Shown here in pieces: positions 29,201-36,800 of a stretch of 64,000 nucleotides of DNA. The position numbers were made by a program, and so were the translations under genes. The stretch spans positions 1 through 64,000 of the forward strand of contig JAGNKY010000010.1 in the NCBI GenBank assembly GCA_017999895.1, written 5' to 3'. Within the stretch, counting starts at the first letter, position 1. Every line of letters begins with the position of its first letter. This stretch comes from Bacteroidales bacterium. GTDB taxonomy: Bacteria > Bacteroidota > Bacteroidia > Bacteroidales > VadinHA17. The notes beneath the pieces were generated by a model that ran no database searches, had not been told where the DNA came from, and worked only from the letters and a program-made list of their open reading frames with translations.

Positions 29201-32200
29201 ATCAATCAGCAGCCAATACTACAGCAATGCTGGCCAATGGATCACTGGGGCAGGTACTTACTTCAGGAGGAGGGACTAATCCGCCGACGTGGACGACACC
29301 GACATACGGGACAGTAACGAGTGTAACAGGGACAGCCAACCGAATTACGGTAGACAATACAGATGCAGCGAATCCTAAGGTAGATATAGCGGCAAACTAT
29401 TCAGGACAGAATACAATAACAACATTAGGAATAGTAACGGCAGGAACCTGGAATGCAGGAGTCATATCAGGGGAGTTTGGAGGTACAGGAGTTGCCAATA
29501 CAGGGAAGACAATAACACTGGGAGGCAATCTGACAACCAGCGGAGCCAATGATTTAACGCTGACAACAACAGGTGCGACTAACGTTACGTTACCGTTAAG
29601 TGGTACATTATACGGGACACTTGCAAACAGTGTGACCTCAGCACAGTTGGCGACGACTCTGACAGACGAAACAGGAAGCGGTTCGGCAGTATTTGCTACG
29701 AGTCCTGTACTTACTACGCCCAACATAGGAGCAGCAACTGCTTCAAGTGTTAATAAGGTTGCTATTACGGCACCTGCAACAGGATCTACATTAACCATAG
29801 CAGACGGACAGACATTGACAGTACCATTAAATGCAACTGTATCAGGAATAAACACAGGCGATCAGGATCTTTCTGGATATGCTTTGAAGTCAGGCAAGCT
29901 TGATCAGTTTGCAGCGACTACATCAGCAGAGCTGGCAGGAGTGATTTCAGATGAGACAGGGACAGGTCAACTGGTATTTTCGACGAATCCTGCACTTACC
30001 ACCCCTGATATTGGAGCAGCGACAGGAACAAGTCTTACAACAACAGGAAATATTGTGGCGCCGGTAATTGTCTCAACCGTTGCAACAGGCGTAGCGCCAT
30101 TTATAGTAACATCAACAACACCAGTAGCAAATCTGAGCATCGGTGGCAATGCAGCTACAGCAACCTCTGCGACAACAGCAACAAATATTGCTGGAGGATC
30201 ATCCGGGACTATTCCGTATCAATCTACCACCGGCACAACACTTATGACCGATGTTGGAACAGCAGGACAGGTGCTAACATCGAATGGAGGAGCAGCACCC
30301 ACATGGACGACACCGACATACGGAACAGTAACATCGGTTGCCCTTTCTTTGCCATCGTTTATTACAGTAACAGGTTCGCCCGTTACCACTTCGGGAACAC
30401 TTACTGGCACACTTGCAAGCCAGGCTGCCAACACAATATTTGCCGCCCCTGACGGAACTGTAGGACAGCCGTCTTTCAGGGCACTTACGGCAAATGATAT
30501 TCCGGGACTTGACTGGTCGAAAATTATATCAGGTAAACCGACCACTCTCGCCGGCTATGGAATAAACGATGCAGCTCTTGAAACCCATAATCATACACTT
30601 GACGGATTGTCGAACGTTGAAATAGCGGGCAAGGCTAATAATGATATTATACAGTGGAACGGAACATCATGGGTTAATAAGACACTATCCGGAGCGGGTA
30701 TCCTGTCCTCTGAAACAGATCCAGTTGTAAAGGCAATTAATGGCATCGTTAAATCAAATGGGACAGCTATATCTGCAGCCACAGCAGGTACTGATTATGA
30801 AAATCCTCTGACGTTCACGAATGGACTTACACGGTCAACAAATACAGTTTTGCTTGGAGGCACTCTTACAGGGGCAACAACAATTGATAACAATACATAC
30901 GGATTAACTATTGGCGGATTGGCAGCAACAGGGGACATTACATTAGGGAACTCTTCCTCGTCACAGAATGTCAATATAGGAATAGGAACCGGAGCAACAG
31001 TTGTTAATATAGCTACAGGGGTTGCAAGTGCCAAGGCAGTCAATATAGGTACTGGTGCCGCTATGGCTAATAATATAAATTTAGGAGGCACTGGGGCAAA
31101 TACGATAGCAATAGGTAATACTCAAACCGATGGCTCAATAACTGTCGGAAACTCTATGACTACGGGAACAATAATAATAGGTGGGACAGGCCCACAAACA
31201 GGTACAATAAGTCTTGGTCCGGGTACAGGAAATGGTGCTATAAACATAGGCACAGGTACAGAAGCGACAGGGACTATCAGCATGGGAACAGGAAATGGTG
31301 CTCAGACAATAGCTATTGGTAATGGTGCCGCAAATAAGACGGTTAATGTAGGTAGTAGTAATACTAACAGCACAACAAATATACTTTCCGGGAGCGGAGG
31401 GGTTAATATTAATGCCAGCAATAGTCAGCCCACAAATATCAATACAGGATCAAGTAATGGTACTACAACAATAGGCAATTCCAATAGCTTTATAACCATG
31501 GCTGGTACAATAACGGGAGCCTCTCCCTTGGTTTTTGACGGAGCCACAGCAAATGAAAATAAAACAACATTTGCAATTACTGATCCTACAGCTACAAGGA
31601 CAATAACCTTTCCTGATGCGTCAGGAACAGTTGCATTGCAAAGCACAGCAAGCTGGAATGTCAATGGTAATGCAGGAACTAATCCATCATCTAACTTTTT
31701 AGGAACAACTGATAATAATGATTTGGTATTCAGGGTGAATAATATCGAAAGAGGCAGACTTGAAGGTGCTGCTGGTGACTGGAAAATTGGAGATGCTACT
31801 TCAGGTACTATTAAGTCAACTAAAGAAATGATAATCAAAAATATAAACGGCACTTATGGATCGTCAATTCTTAGGATAAAAAATGAAGAAGACGAAAATG
31901 GCGCTATTTTTGAAACAGTATCGAATCAATCTCCTGGACTTGCTGATCTGGTTGATTTTATTTTTAAAACTAAGAATGGAGCTTCTGGTACAATTCAAAG
32001 AAACATACGATTCGAGGCTAGGCCGACTTACGCAAGAGCTGGCGTCCCATCCTTCGAAATTGGAGGAGGCAGCGGTGGCTCTGATGCAGATCCTGATCAT
32101 TCAACGCTGGCTGTCGGTGATTATTATGCAGCTTTCGCAAAACCGCTTTATATTGGAAATCTAAATACATCTCCAAGCACTCCATATCCTCAACCTACTG

Positions 32201-32853
32201 CTATACTTCATCTGGCCGCCGGAAGCGCTACAGCAAATACTGCACCGCTTAAATTCACTGCCGGTACAAATCTTACTGCCGCTGAAGCTGGAACTGTAGA
32301 ATATGACGGGAAAGCTTTTTATGGAACTTCAGTTGATGCCTCGAGAGGAGTCTTGCCTTCTGAACAAATAATTGTACTTGCAAATGATTATACAGGTTCT
32401 AACAACAATTCTGCCCAAAAGGTCTTTAATACTTCGAATGGTGCAGTAACACTTGCAGATAATACCACATACATGTTCGAAGCACAATACCGTATATATG
32501 CATCAGGTACAGCTACAACTGATGTACAAACAGGTTTTGGAGGCACTGCAACTGTTTCAAGTATAGCCTATACAGCTATTACATCAAAAAGTGCAAGTTT
32601 AACAGTTCAAGGTCCGGTAAGAACATCTTTTGTTACATCAGCTGGTACAACTACAATTACTGAGTCAGATTCAGATGATTATCTTACAATAATTCTCAAG
32701 GGCGTTATAAGAATAAATACAGGAGGCACAATTATACCTCAGATAAGATTTACCACTGCTCCAGGAGCAAATCCTGTCATTTCAACCAACAGTTACTTTA
32801 AAGTATATCCTATAGGGAATGCGACAGTAAATTATGTCGGCAACTGGAATTGA
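20239..32853 (+). CDS. Giant exported repeat protein with phage-tail-fibre-like modules (predicted surface adhesin or fibre)
   Basis: An intact 4204-codon frame. Residues 1-48 form a signal peptide; a module common in Bacteroidota surface proteins follows (I-L-E-L-R-S-T-E-R-G-L-L-I-P-R-M, then an F-W-Y-Y...W segment). Five copies of a 134-136-residue unit with P-V-A-N-G-G-T-G spacers fill 20797-26600. A stretch of about 15-residue N-K-I-A-D-G-type repeats (26950-27310) comes next, then two 334-residue repeats (28131-30150). A region of short I-G-x-G-T-G repeats (30930-31500) leads to F-P-D-A-S-G-T-V, as in phage tail fibres, and an A-I-L-H-L-A-A-G...globular C-terminus. I saw no cysteine after the signal and no T9SS sorting domain or S74 chaperone domain. 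Function is inferred: an extracellular fibre or adhesin. Confidence 0.85.
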   Translation: MKTVHNMTTVPFKKSCGTFKKVLFRKLIPVTFVAVILSAFPGLQLHGQGVGISETTITPDASSILELRSTERGLLIPRMTTGQRLAISAPAQGLIVYDTDTKSFWYYEDPLWKRVPGSLSGGPNQLLGMDAAGTANEFKTLQGTDYQIYIDFTPGFITLRLPQDIHTGSEPVFLGLTLSGLTPLSGVYTDASNKLTSLPPSSGTIGYWSRTGTLLTPANVGDDVSTSGNIYTTDGGAITSAGLLTGQAGATITGATSVTGDMTVSGGVISLNDNSNFNTNINTGTSSGNVIIGNPSSSLYLPKFTTAGVLHNDGSGLVSSGPVSLTVDITGTLPVANGGTGLTSFGGTNTVLYTSSADNMAWVSASTAPGQFLQTTLAGGAPTWKSVLDVANGGTGLNSITQNNLIYGNGTGAVNMLAPSGIAGSLLTEGTTGAPAWSTLNTLPATSGILQVQNGGTGYNNTFSNGDLLIGNSLGTLSRNKLSGTMNQVNVINGDGTITLSTPQDIHIGATPEFVSVKLSNLDASSGVYTDANKILTTVPPSSGTLGYWSRDDALNILSPSNIGDAITTRGNIYTTDGGAITSAGLLTGQAGATITGATNITGAMTVSGGAISLNDNSNFNTNINTGTSSGNVTIGNASSSLYLPKFTTAGVLHNDGSGLVSSSRIFNDDIEDGTIDLATKVVGILPIANGGTNSGAALSGQSIMISNGSAIVQGESGTTTTVLHGNPLGAPYYAAVSLTSDITGTLPVFNGGTGLTTFGGTNTVLYTSSPDVMTWVPASTAPGQFLQTSAAGGAPTWKSVLDVANGGTGLNSITQNNLIYGNGTGAVNLLAPSGTIGSLLTESATGAPAWSTLNTLPATSGILQVQNGGTGYNNTFSNGDLLIGNSLGTLSRNRLTGTDNQIYVTNGDGSITLSLPQDIHNGATPEFVSIKLSNLGASSGVYTDANKILTTVPPSSGTLGYWSRDDALNILSPSNIGDAITTRGNIYTTDGGAITSAGLLTGQAGATITGATDITGAMTVSGGAISLNDNSNFNTNINTGTSTGNVTIGNASSSLYLPKFNMPGVLHNDGTGLVSSSRIFNDDIEDGTIDLTTKVVGILPIANGGTNSGAALSGQSIMISNGSAIVQGESGTTTTVLHGNPLGAPYYAAVSLTSDITGTLPVANGGTGLNSITQNNLIYGNGTGAINMLAPSGTAGSLLTESTTGAPAWSTLNALPATSGILQVQNGGTGYNNTFSNGDLLIGNSLGTLSRNRLTGTDNQIYVTNGDGSITLSLPQDIHTGATPEFFSVKLSNLGASSGVYTDANKILTTVPPSSGTLGYWSRDDALNILSPSNIGDAITTRGNIYTTDGGAITSAGLLTGQAGATITGATDITGAMTVSGGAISLNDNSNFNTNINTGTSSGNVTIGNALSSLYLPKFTTAGVLHNDGSGLVSSSAVSLTTDISGILPVNNGGTGVNSLTDHGVLIGQGTNPVAVTATGLAGQVLQSRGAAADPSYSSAVYPTTTIANEILFSSADNNITGLPTANNGVLVTDGVGVPSISLTLPDQVQDNITRLGTIISGVWNGSIIGLKYGGTNTDLSAGAAVGDLLYADTPASFARLADAAEGNALISGGVGAAPLWGKIGLTSHVSGILPVANGGTNSGTALNGSSIMVSDGTSIIQGEKGTTTTVLHGNAAGAPTYSQVVNDDIANGAIELTSKVTGVLPVANGGTGYDATYTDGQLLIGNSSGTLTRNTLTGTVNQVNVANGSGSIKLSLPQDIHNEATPKFVSVELSGLLANAGVYTDANKILTTVPPSSGTLGYWSRDDALNILSPSNIGDAITTRGNIYTTDGGAITSAGLLTGQAGATITGATDITGAMTVSGGAISLNDNSNFNTNINTGTSSGNVTIGNALSSLYLPKFTTAGVLHNDGSGLVSSSAVSLTTDISGILPVNNGGTGVNSLTDHGVLIGQGTNPVAVTATGLAGQVLQSRGAAADPSYSSAVYPTTTIANEILFSSANDNITGLVTANNGVLVTSDAGVPSIGLTLPDDVQDNITRLGTITSGVWNGTILDLAHGGTNTNLTGGAVGDLLTGTATGFARLADVATGNVLLSGGIGVAPLWGKVDLATHINGVLTVQNGGTGLSSIGVNNLIYGDGTNPVKELIPGITTGALLMNTAAGAPSWSTLTSLPVTAGILPIANGGTNSGTALVNNRLMISRDGKIVELFGLNDGQLVVGKTGDEPQVVTMSGDITINNTGVTAIGSDKVLNSMLADNSVTTNKIVDGEVRTADIADGNVTTDKLADGSVTTNKIADEAVVTSKIADLNVTNDKLAAGSVTNAKLGLDAVLTGNIKDGEVQTADIANSNVTLAKLANGGNNQVLTTTGAGVPQWENKTIFASSSLGDSHILVGNALGVATDVAMGGDATITNSGVVTVGRINGSLLGNTMPTDKNILVADGNKWNSVSTSGDVTISSTGATTIGDGKVVTGMLADGAVTNDKIADASVTAAKLTAGLGTAGRVGVADASGAITYGNIPAGSIIGNNLTSSDLTVTGGTGATLTDVSLAIADGAVTSNKIADGTIVDADIASAAAIVDTKLATISTAGKVSNSATTATSANTPNTIVLRDGIGDFSAGMISANLTGNVTGNASTATLATTATTANNLAGGLGGSIPYQSAANTTAMLANGSLGQVLTSGGGTNPPTWTTPTYGTVTSVTGTANRITVDNTDAANPKVDIAADYAGQNTITTLGIVTAGTWNAGVISGEYGGTGVANTGKTITLGGNIQTGGSFTTSGANALTLTTTDVTNVTLPVSGTLYGTLANSVTSAQLATTLTDETGSGLAVFATSPVLTTPDIGAATGTSLSTTGNISAPVLVSTVGDGIAPFIVTSTTPVANLSIGGNAATATNATTAVNFTGSLAGDVTGTQGATVVNTVGTSSAANIHSAELLANAATDANTPGAIVKRDATGNFIAGTITASLNGNATTATLATTATTANNLAGGLGGSIPYQSAANTTAMLANGSLGQVLTSGGGTNPPTWTTPTYGTVTSVTGTANRITVDNTDAANPKVDIAANYSGQNTITTLGIVTAGTWNAGVISGEFGGTGVANTGKTITLGGNLTTSGANDLTLTTTGATNVTLPLSGTLYGTLANSVTSAQLATTLTDETGSGSAVFATSPVLTTPNIGAATASSVNKVAITAPATGSTLTIADGQTLTVPLNATVSGINTGDQDLSGYALKSGKLDQFAATTSAELAGVISDETGTGQLVFSTNPALTTPDIGAATGTSLTTTGNIVAPVIVSTVATGVAPFIVTSTTPVANLSIGGNAATATSATTATNIAGGSSGTIPYQSTTGTTLMTDVGTAGQVLTSNGGAAPTWTTPTYGTVTSVALSLPSFITVTGSPVTTSGTLTGTLASQAANTIFAAPDGTVGQPSFRALTANDIPGLDWSKIISGKPTTLAGYGINDAALETHNHTLDGLSNVEIAGKANNDIIQWNGTSWVNKTLSGAGILSSETDPVVKAINGIVKSNGTAISAATAGTDYENPLTFTNGLTRSTNTVLLGGTLTGATTIDNNTYGLTIGGLAATGDITLGNSSSSQNVNIGIGTGATVVNIATGVASAKAVNIGTGAAMANNINLGGTGANTIAIGNTQTDGSITVGNSMTTGTIIIGGTGPQTGTISLGPGTGNGAINIGTGTEATGTISMGTGNGAQTIAIGNGAANKTVNVGSSNTNSTTNILSGSGGVNINASNSQPTNINTGSSNGTTTIGNSNSFITMAGTITGASPLVFDGATANENKTTFAITDPTATRTITFPDASGTVALQSTASWNVNGNAGTNPSSNFLGTTDNNDLVFRVNNIERGRLEGAAGDWKIGDATSGTIKSTKEMIIKNINGTYGSSILRIKNEEDENGAIFETVSNQSPGLADLVDFIFKTKNGASGTIQRNIRFEARPTYARAGVPSFEIGGGSGGSDADPDHSTLAVGDYYAAFAKPLYIGNLNTSPSTPYPQPTAILHLAAGSATANTAPLKFTAGTNLTAAEAGTVEYDGKAFYGTSVDASRGVLPSEQIIVLANDYTGSNNNSAQKVFNTSNGAVTLADNTTYMFEAQYRIYASGTATTDVQTGFGGTATVSSIAYTAITSKSASLTVQGPVRTSFVTSAGTTTITESDSDDYLTIILKGVIRINTGGTIIPQIRFTTAPGANPVISTNSYFKVYPIGNATVNYVGNWN
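20797..21198 (+). repeat. Repeat A, copy 1 (divergent) in the giant gene
   Basis: Encodes the unit from V-Y-T-D-A to G-S-G-L-V-S-S. It is two codons shorter and clearly less similar at the DNA level than copies 2-5, with different wording around the Y-W-S-R segment. It is probably the oldest or least homogenised copy. Confidence 0.85.
21820..22227 (+). repeat. Repeat A, copy 2
   Basis: 136-codon unit, very close to copies 3-5 at the DNA level. It lies 1242 bp before copy 3; all spacings between copies are multiples of three, which keeps the frame. Confidence 0.9.
23062..23469 (+). repeat. Repeat A, copy 3
   Basis: 136-codon unit. Differs from copy 2 mainly near its end (N-M-P-G-V in place of T-T-A-G-V). 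The shared flanks with copy 2 include an R-I-F-N-D-D-I-E-D-G-T-I segment and a Q-N-N-L-I-Y-G-N-G block. Confidence 0.9.
24139..24789 (+). repeat. Repeat A, copy 4, with its downstream duplicate segment
   Basis: The unit 24139-24546 plus the next 243 bp is almost identical to 25588-26238: I count three mismatches over about 650 bp by eye, at the Pro codon near 24178, the Ala codon near 24221 and the Leu codon near 24315. The match ends sharply at 24790. This is the most recent duplication or conversion tract in the gene. Confidence 0.9.
25588..26238 (+). repeat. Repeat A, copy 5, partner of copy 4
   Basis: Offset 1449 bp from copy 4 and nearly identical to it. Upstream of both tracts the sequences differ (L-G-A-S-S-G-V versus L-A-N-A-G-V), and both diverge again after 24789/26238, so borders are sharp on both sides. 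Confidence 0.9.
26950..27310 (+). repeat. Short tandem peptide repeats (N-K-I-A-D-G type)
   Basis: About eight imperfect repeats of some 12-15 residues with the pattern S-V-T-T-N-K-I-A-D-G alternate with D-K-L-A-D-G and A-D-I-A-D-G versions. Such repeats are known in phage tail fibres and collagen-like or beta-helical fibres. DNA identity between repeats is moderate, so they are older than the A repeats. Confidence 0.75.
28131..29132 (+). repeat. Repeat B, copy 1 in the giant gene
   Basis: A 1002-bp (334-codon) unit beginning at the A-T-L-A-T-T-A-T-T-A-N-N-L-A-G-G segment and containing the G-T-V-T-S-V-T-G-T and T-S-A-Q-L-A-T-T-L-T-D-E-T blocks. Near-identical DNA to copy 2 over the first 200 bp or more. 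Confidence 0.88.
29133..30150 (+). repeat. Repeat B, copy 2
   Basis: Same order of blocks as copy 1, offset 1002 bp. It diverges after about 29710, where an inserted segment with S-T-L-T-I-A-D-G-Q-T-L and G-D-Q-D-L-S-G-Y appears before the P-D-I-G-A-A-T-G-T-S block resumes. A partial third copy follows at about 30183-30340. Confidence 0.82.
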
Positions 32854-32901
32854 AATATTTATTTAATAAAAATATATGTATAAGATTAAATAAAATTAAA
32901 T

Positions 32902-33603
32902 ATGAAACAGGTAAAAACAATATTGATATTTTTGATTTTCATCCCTTTAACACTTACAGGGCAGAAATCTAAAATCAAAGAAACTTCTGTACAGTCAACT
33001 TTTGGAGTGACTTTGTTAAATGCCTCCGATTCCTCCCAGTACATTCTTGGTGCATATATCGGCCAGTACCTGAAAGCAAACAATTTAACAATTGTTAATC
33101 CTGCACTTTTTAACAGAGGTCTGGACGACGTCCTTTCAGGCAAGCCTCTTCTTGTTCATGCCGACAGCATACCGAAAATGGTAAATGACTACCTCAGCAA
33201 GGTAATGACCGAACGCAATAAATTGCTCGAACAACAGCTTTTCAATGCTGTAAAGAGCCAGCCTGGCGTCGGGGTGATGCCTAACGGCGTTTGCTATGTC
33301 ATCGCAAAAGCCGGCAATGGACCACGTCCGATGTCCAGCGATACATTAACAATACATGTAAAAGGCTACCTCCCTGACGGTACTATATTCGAAGATACTT
33401 ACTCGAGAAACACTCCGCTGAAAACAACCCCGGCAACACTTATCGCCGGACTGAAGGAAGCGATACAGATAATGCCGGAAGGCTCGGTGTGGAGGATATA
33501 TGTGCCGTCGGCTCTGGCTTACGGCGAAAAAGGCGTGCAGGGAATCATCCCTCCCTTCTCGGCCCTGATTTTCGATGTGGAATTGTTGAGTGTTAAAAAA
33601 TAA
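32902..33603 (+). CDS. Exported FKBP-type peptidyl-prolyl cis-trans isomerase
   Basis: This 233-residue protein has a signal peptide (about 1-20), an FKBP_N dimerisation region (Y-I-L-G-A-Y-I-G-Q-Y-L then R-G-L-D-D-V-L-S-G-K) and a C-terminal FKBP domain (about 120-233). Domain marks are V-K-G-Y-L-P-D-G-T-I-F-E-D-T, M-P-E-G-S-V-W-R-I-Y-V-P-S-A-L-A-Y-G and I-I-P-P-F-S-A-L-I-F-D-V-E-L. It should act in the periplasm as a proline isomerase and chaperone, as Mip/FkpA-type proteins do. It starts 48 bp after the giant gene on the same strand, so a role in folding that protein or the next T9SS substrate is plausible inference. Confidence 0.92.
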   Translation: MKQVKTILIFLIFIPLTLTGQKSKIKETSVQSTFGVTLLNASDSSQYILGAYIGQYLKANNLTIVNPALFNRGLDDVLSGKPLLVHADSIPKMVNDYLSKVMTERNKLLEQQLFNAVKSQPGVGVMPNGVCYVIAKAGNGPRPMSSDTLTIHVKGYLPDGTIFEDTYSRNTPLKTTPATLIAGLKEAIQIMPEGSVWRIYVPSALAYGEKGVQGIIPPFSALIFDVELLSVKK

Positions 33604-33611
33604 AAATTATG

Positions 33612-33702
33612 TTTTGCCCCTCCCGGCCTCCCCAAAGTGGGGAGGAGTAACGAACTGACAGAGAATAAGTTCCCCCATTTTGGGGGGACTTTAGGGGGGC
33701 AA
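33612..33702. repeat. Paired inverted GC-rich palindromic element
   Basis: Two arms of about 35 bp face each other. The left one (TTTTGCCCC...) carries an internal hairpin CCTCCCC (33627-33633)/GGGGAGG (33639-33645). The right one carries CCCCCA (33672-33677)/TGGGGG (33681-33686) and ends GGGGGGCAAAT. The right arm reverse-complemented resembles the left (both read xTTTGCCCC...CCCCAAAxTGGGG). This G/C-tract element contrasts with the AT-rich surroundings and resembles dispersed repeats seen between genes in Bacteroidota. Confidence 0.72.
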
Positions 33703-33838
33703 ATAAAGATGGTAAATGAGAAAATAAATATTGAATAAAACAATAATTAAAAGTACGTAAAACTGGTTCAAAGCCTCAGTCTTAAAAGAACATATACAAC
33801 AATTCCGTTCGGTATGCCGGTTCGGTAAAACAGAATGA

Positions 33839-36800
33839 TTGAATAGTAAACACAACATATTGCAGCAAAAAAGGAAAGCAAAAGTTACTTTCAACAACCG
33901 ATTTTTAATTATTTCGTGCTTCATGCTGATTTCCATATCGTCAGAAACATTGTCGCAGGTCATAACAAACAACGGGGCTTCGGTATCTCTTGCAAACGGC
34001 ATAGTTGTGAGTTCGAAAGATGTCGTAAATACTGCTGGATTTCTGATTAACAACGGTGTGCTCAATCTTTCGGGAAGTTTTACAAATACTGCAACTACAA
34101 ATGGTGGCAACGGCATCTTCAGAATCGGAATAAACTGGACAAATACTGGAGGAATATTTAACCCGGGTACAAGCACTGTGATCTTTAACGGCTCGGTAAA
34201 TCAGATGATTATAAGAACAGGCGGCGAAACTTTCTACAATCTTTCGCTCGAAAATACAGGTTCGCCTGGCTCGGAAAAGTTGACACTTTCAAATAATGTT
34301 ACTGTACAGAATGTATTATCTATGACAACCGGTAACATTGATGCCGGCGCAAACAGGCTTTTCCTGCAAAATACGGCCGCTTCGGCACTCAACTATAATT
34401 CGGTTAGCGGTAGCAGGATTTTCGGCAAGTTCGAACGAGGCGTGGGCCAAACGGCAAATTATCTTTTCCCGCTGGGAACTATTGAAAACTACAATCCTGC
34501 TAATCTTATCTTTAATAATGTTAATTCATCCGGAACGATACTCTCGCAATTTCTCACTCCACCTTCAATAGATTCGACCGGACTCCCTCTTCCGGATCCG
34601 CCCGACGAAGTGGCACGTGTGTTCCAGGATGGGTTATGGAGTTTTACTTCGAACGGCTTTTCGAGCAATGATTTCGATGTACAACTTGATGCAAAAGGAT
34701 TCACTACCTTCCCTATACAGGATATTACAAGAGTGATAAAGCGGACCTCAGGAAGTGACTGGACTCTCGACGGTACTCACAGTCCTGCAAGCGGTACTAC
34801 GGTTTTCAGAGATAACCTTACAGGAGATATATCAACACTTGGCACGGAATTTACTCTTGCACAGAGCAGGCCAAGGATTATAAAGCAGCCTGATGATATT
34901 ATCGTGTGCGAAATGTCGGAAGCACAATTTACAATTGTTGCCACTTCCACGAGAACACTCACTTATACCTGGTATAAAGAACCGGGGATAAAACTAACAG
35001 GTGTTCGTTATCATATTGCAAGCGACGGTACACTAACCATTATCAGTACCGTACTGGCAGATGAAGGTGATTATTACTGTATCGTATCGGATGATTACGG
35101 CAATTCCACGAGGAGCAGTTCGGCTCATCTGGGAGTGAACAAACGTCCGATCGCAACTGCAACACCTTCAGCACAGGATCATACATGTTCGAATGTTGCA
35201 TTCACAGATATTGTTCTTGGTGAAACGCATGGCGTTCCGGGCACTACTTATCTGTGGACGCGCACTCAACCGGAAGGAATCACCACTGTGATGCCGGAGA
35301 GCGGAACTGTTTTGAATATAGGTGATTTTCTGGCAGGTACCTTTATCAATGAGACGGATGCTCCTATAACAGTTACCTTTACAATTATACCTGTCGGGCC
35401 TTCACCCACCTATTGCACCGGTGAAACCATCTATGCGACTGTTACAGTAAATCCGACACCGAGGGTGATTCCCGTAAGTGCAAAAGATGATATCTGTGAT
35501 TTAAGGAATACAGATGCCTCACGTAATAATACGCAGATAACTCTTACTACACCGACTGTAACCACAATGGGTGTTATAAGATTCGATTATTACGTGACCT
35601 TAAGTGGTTCGCCAGGAGACCTGGTCGGAAACAGCTCTCCTGCAAACGACCTGCCACCCGAACATGTTATCAATTATACTTACCAGAATAATACCAGCAC
35701 AATACAGAAGGTAACATATTCGATAACTCCTAAAGTGAACGGGCTTTCATGTCCGGTCGGACCGACAGTTGATTATACGGTGAATGTTCATGCCTTGCCA
35801 TTGCCGCGCCTGCCACAAAGTATCGATGTACTTCAGCCTTTAACGTGTACGGGAGGTACCGGACTTGCGGTATTGAAAGCAGTAATATCGGAAGGCGCAG
35901 ATCCTTATCATATCGTATGGAGAGGTCCGGTGGGTTATTACATGGAAGACCGGGTGATTATAGAAAACCTCTCGAGCGGAAAATATGTTGTACAGGTTAC
36001 CGACAATAACGGATGCATGAGAAAAGACTCGATTGCTATTGTCCCGGTTCTTGCAAGAGGATATATAAACGCAACGATAATACCACCTGGAAACTATCAT
36101 GTAACATGTATTGGTGATTCGGACGGTTCGATTATGGTTTCCGCAATAAGCGGCATAACCCCGCCGTATGAGTTCTGGGTGGTAAGAAATAGCGTAGATA
36201 CGATTCTGACAGGATTCTTTTCCGATAACCTCAACCTTTCCGACCCGACAACATACAGATTAATTACAGGTTTACCTGCCGGTGTTTATACACTTTATAT
36301 AAAAGATAAAAACGGATGCATGGAAGAAAATCCGAAATCGGTAACATTAAGGCCTCCACCACCAGTAACAGTTACTTTTGGAAAGAGCTTATATCCAGGA
36401 AATTATAATATTTCATGCCGTGGATATAATGACGGCTCAGTATGGGTAAATACGATTACAGGCGGACGTGGCGGATATGAATACAGGTGGTACACCTATG
36501 ACGGCTCCATTCCTGGTCCAATCAACACTAACAGGATTGACAACATAACAGCCGGTACTTATTATCTTGAGGTAACTGACATCCTTGGATGCAAAAGCAC
36601 CCACAGCGTTACGATAAATGAACCTGAGGGTGTATATCTTGCCGATTATCAACTTTCTTTCAGCAGAGATTCACTGTTTAATATTTCATGTAACGGAGGA
36701 AACAATGGTTCAATAAATATTACGGTATCCGGCGGCTCGGGCTCATATAACTTCAACTGGACAGGGCCCAATGGTTTCACTGCCAGTAGCGAGGATCTTA

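Noticed and set aside
20765..30782. Many long open frames on the minus strand within the giant gene (up to about 250 codons)
   Set aside because: They repeat with the plus-strand repeats, have odd low-complexity composition (runs of V, P, A, S) and no start context. They are shadows of the Gly/Thr/Ala/Ser-rich coding strand.
20239..32853. Possible prophage because of tail-fibre-like modules
   Set aside because: No capsid, terminase, tape-measure or integrase gene is present; the protein has a signal peptide and stands among T9SS surface genes.
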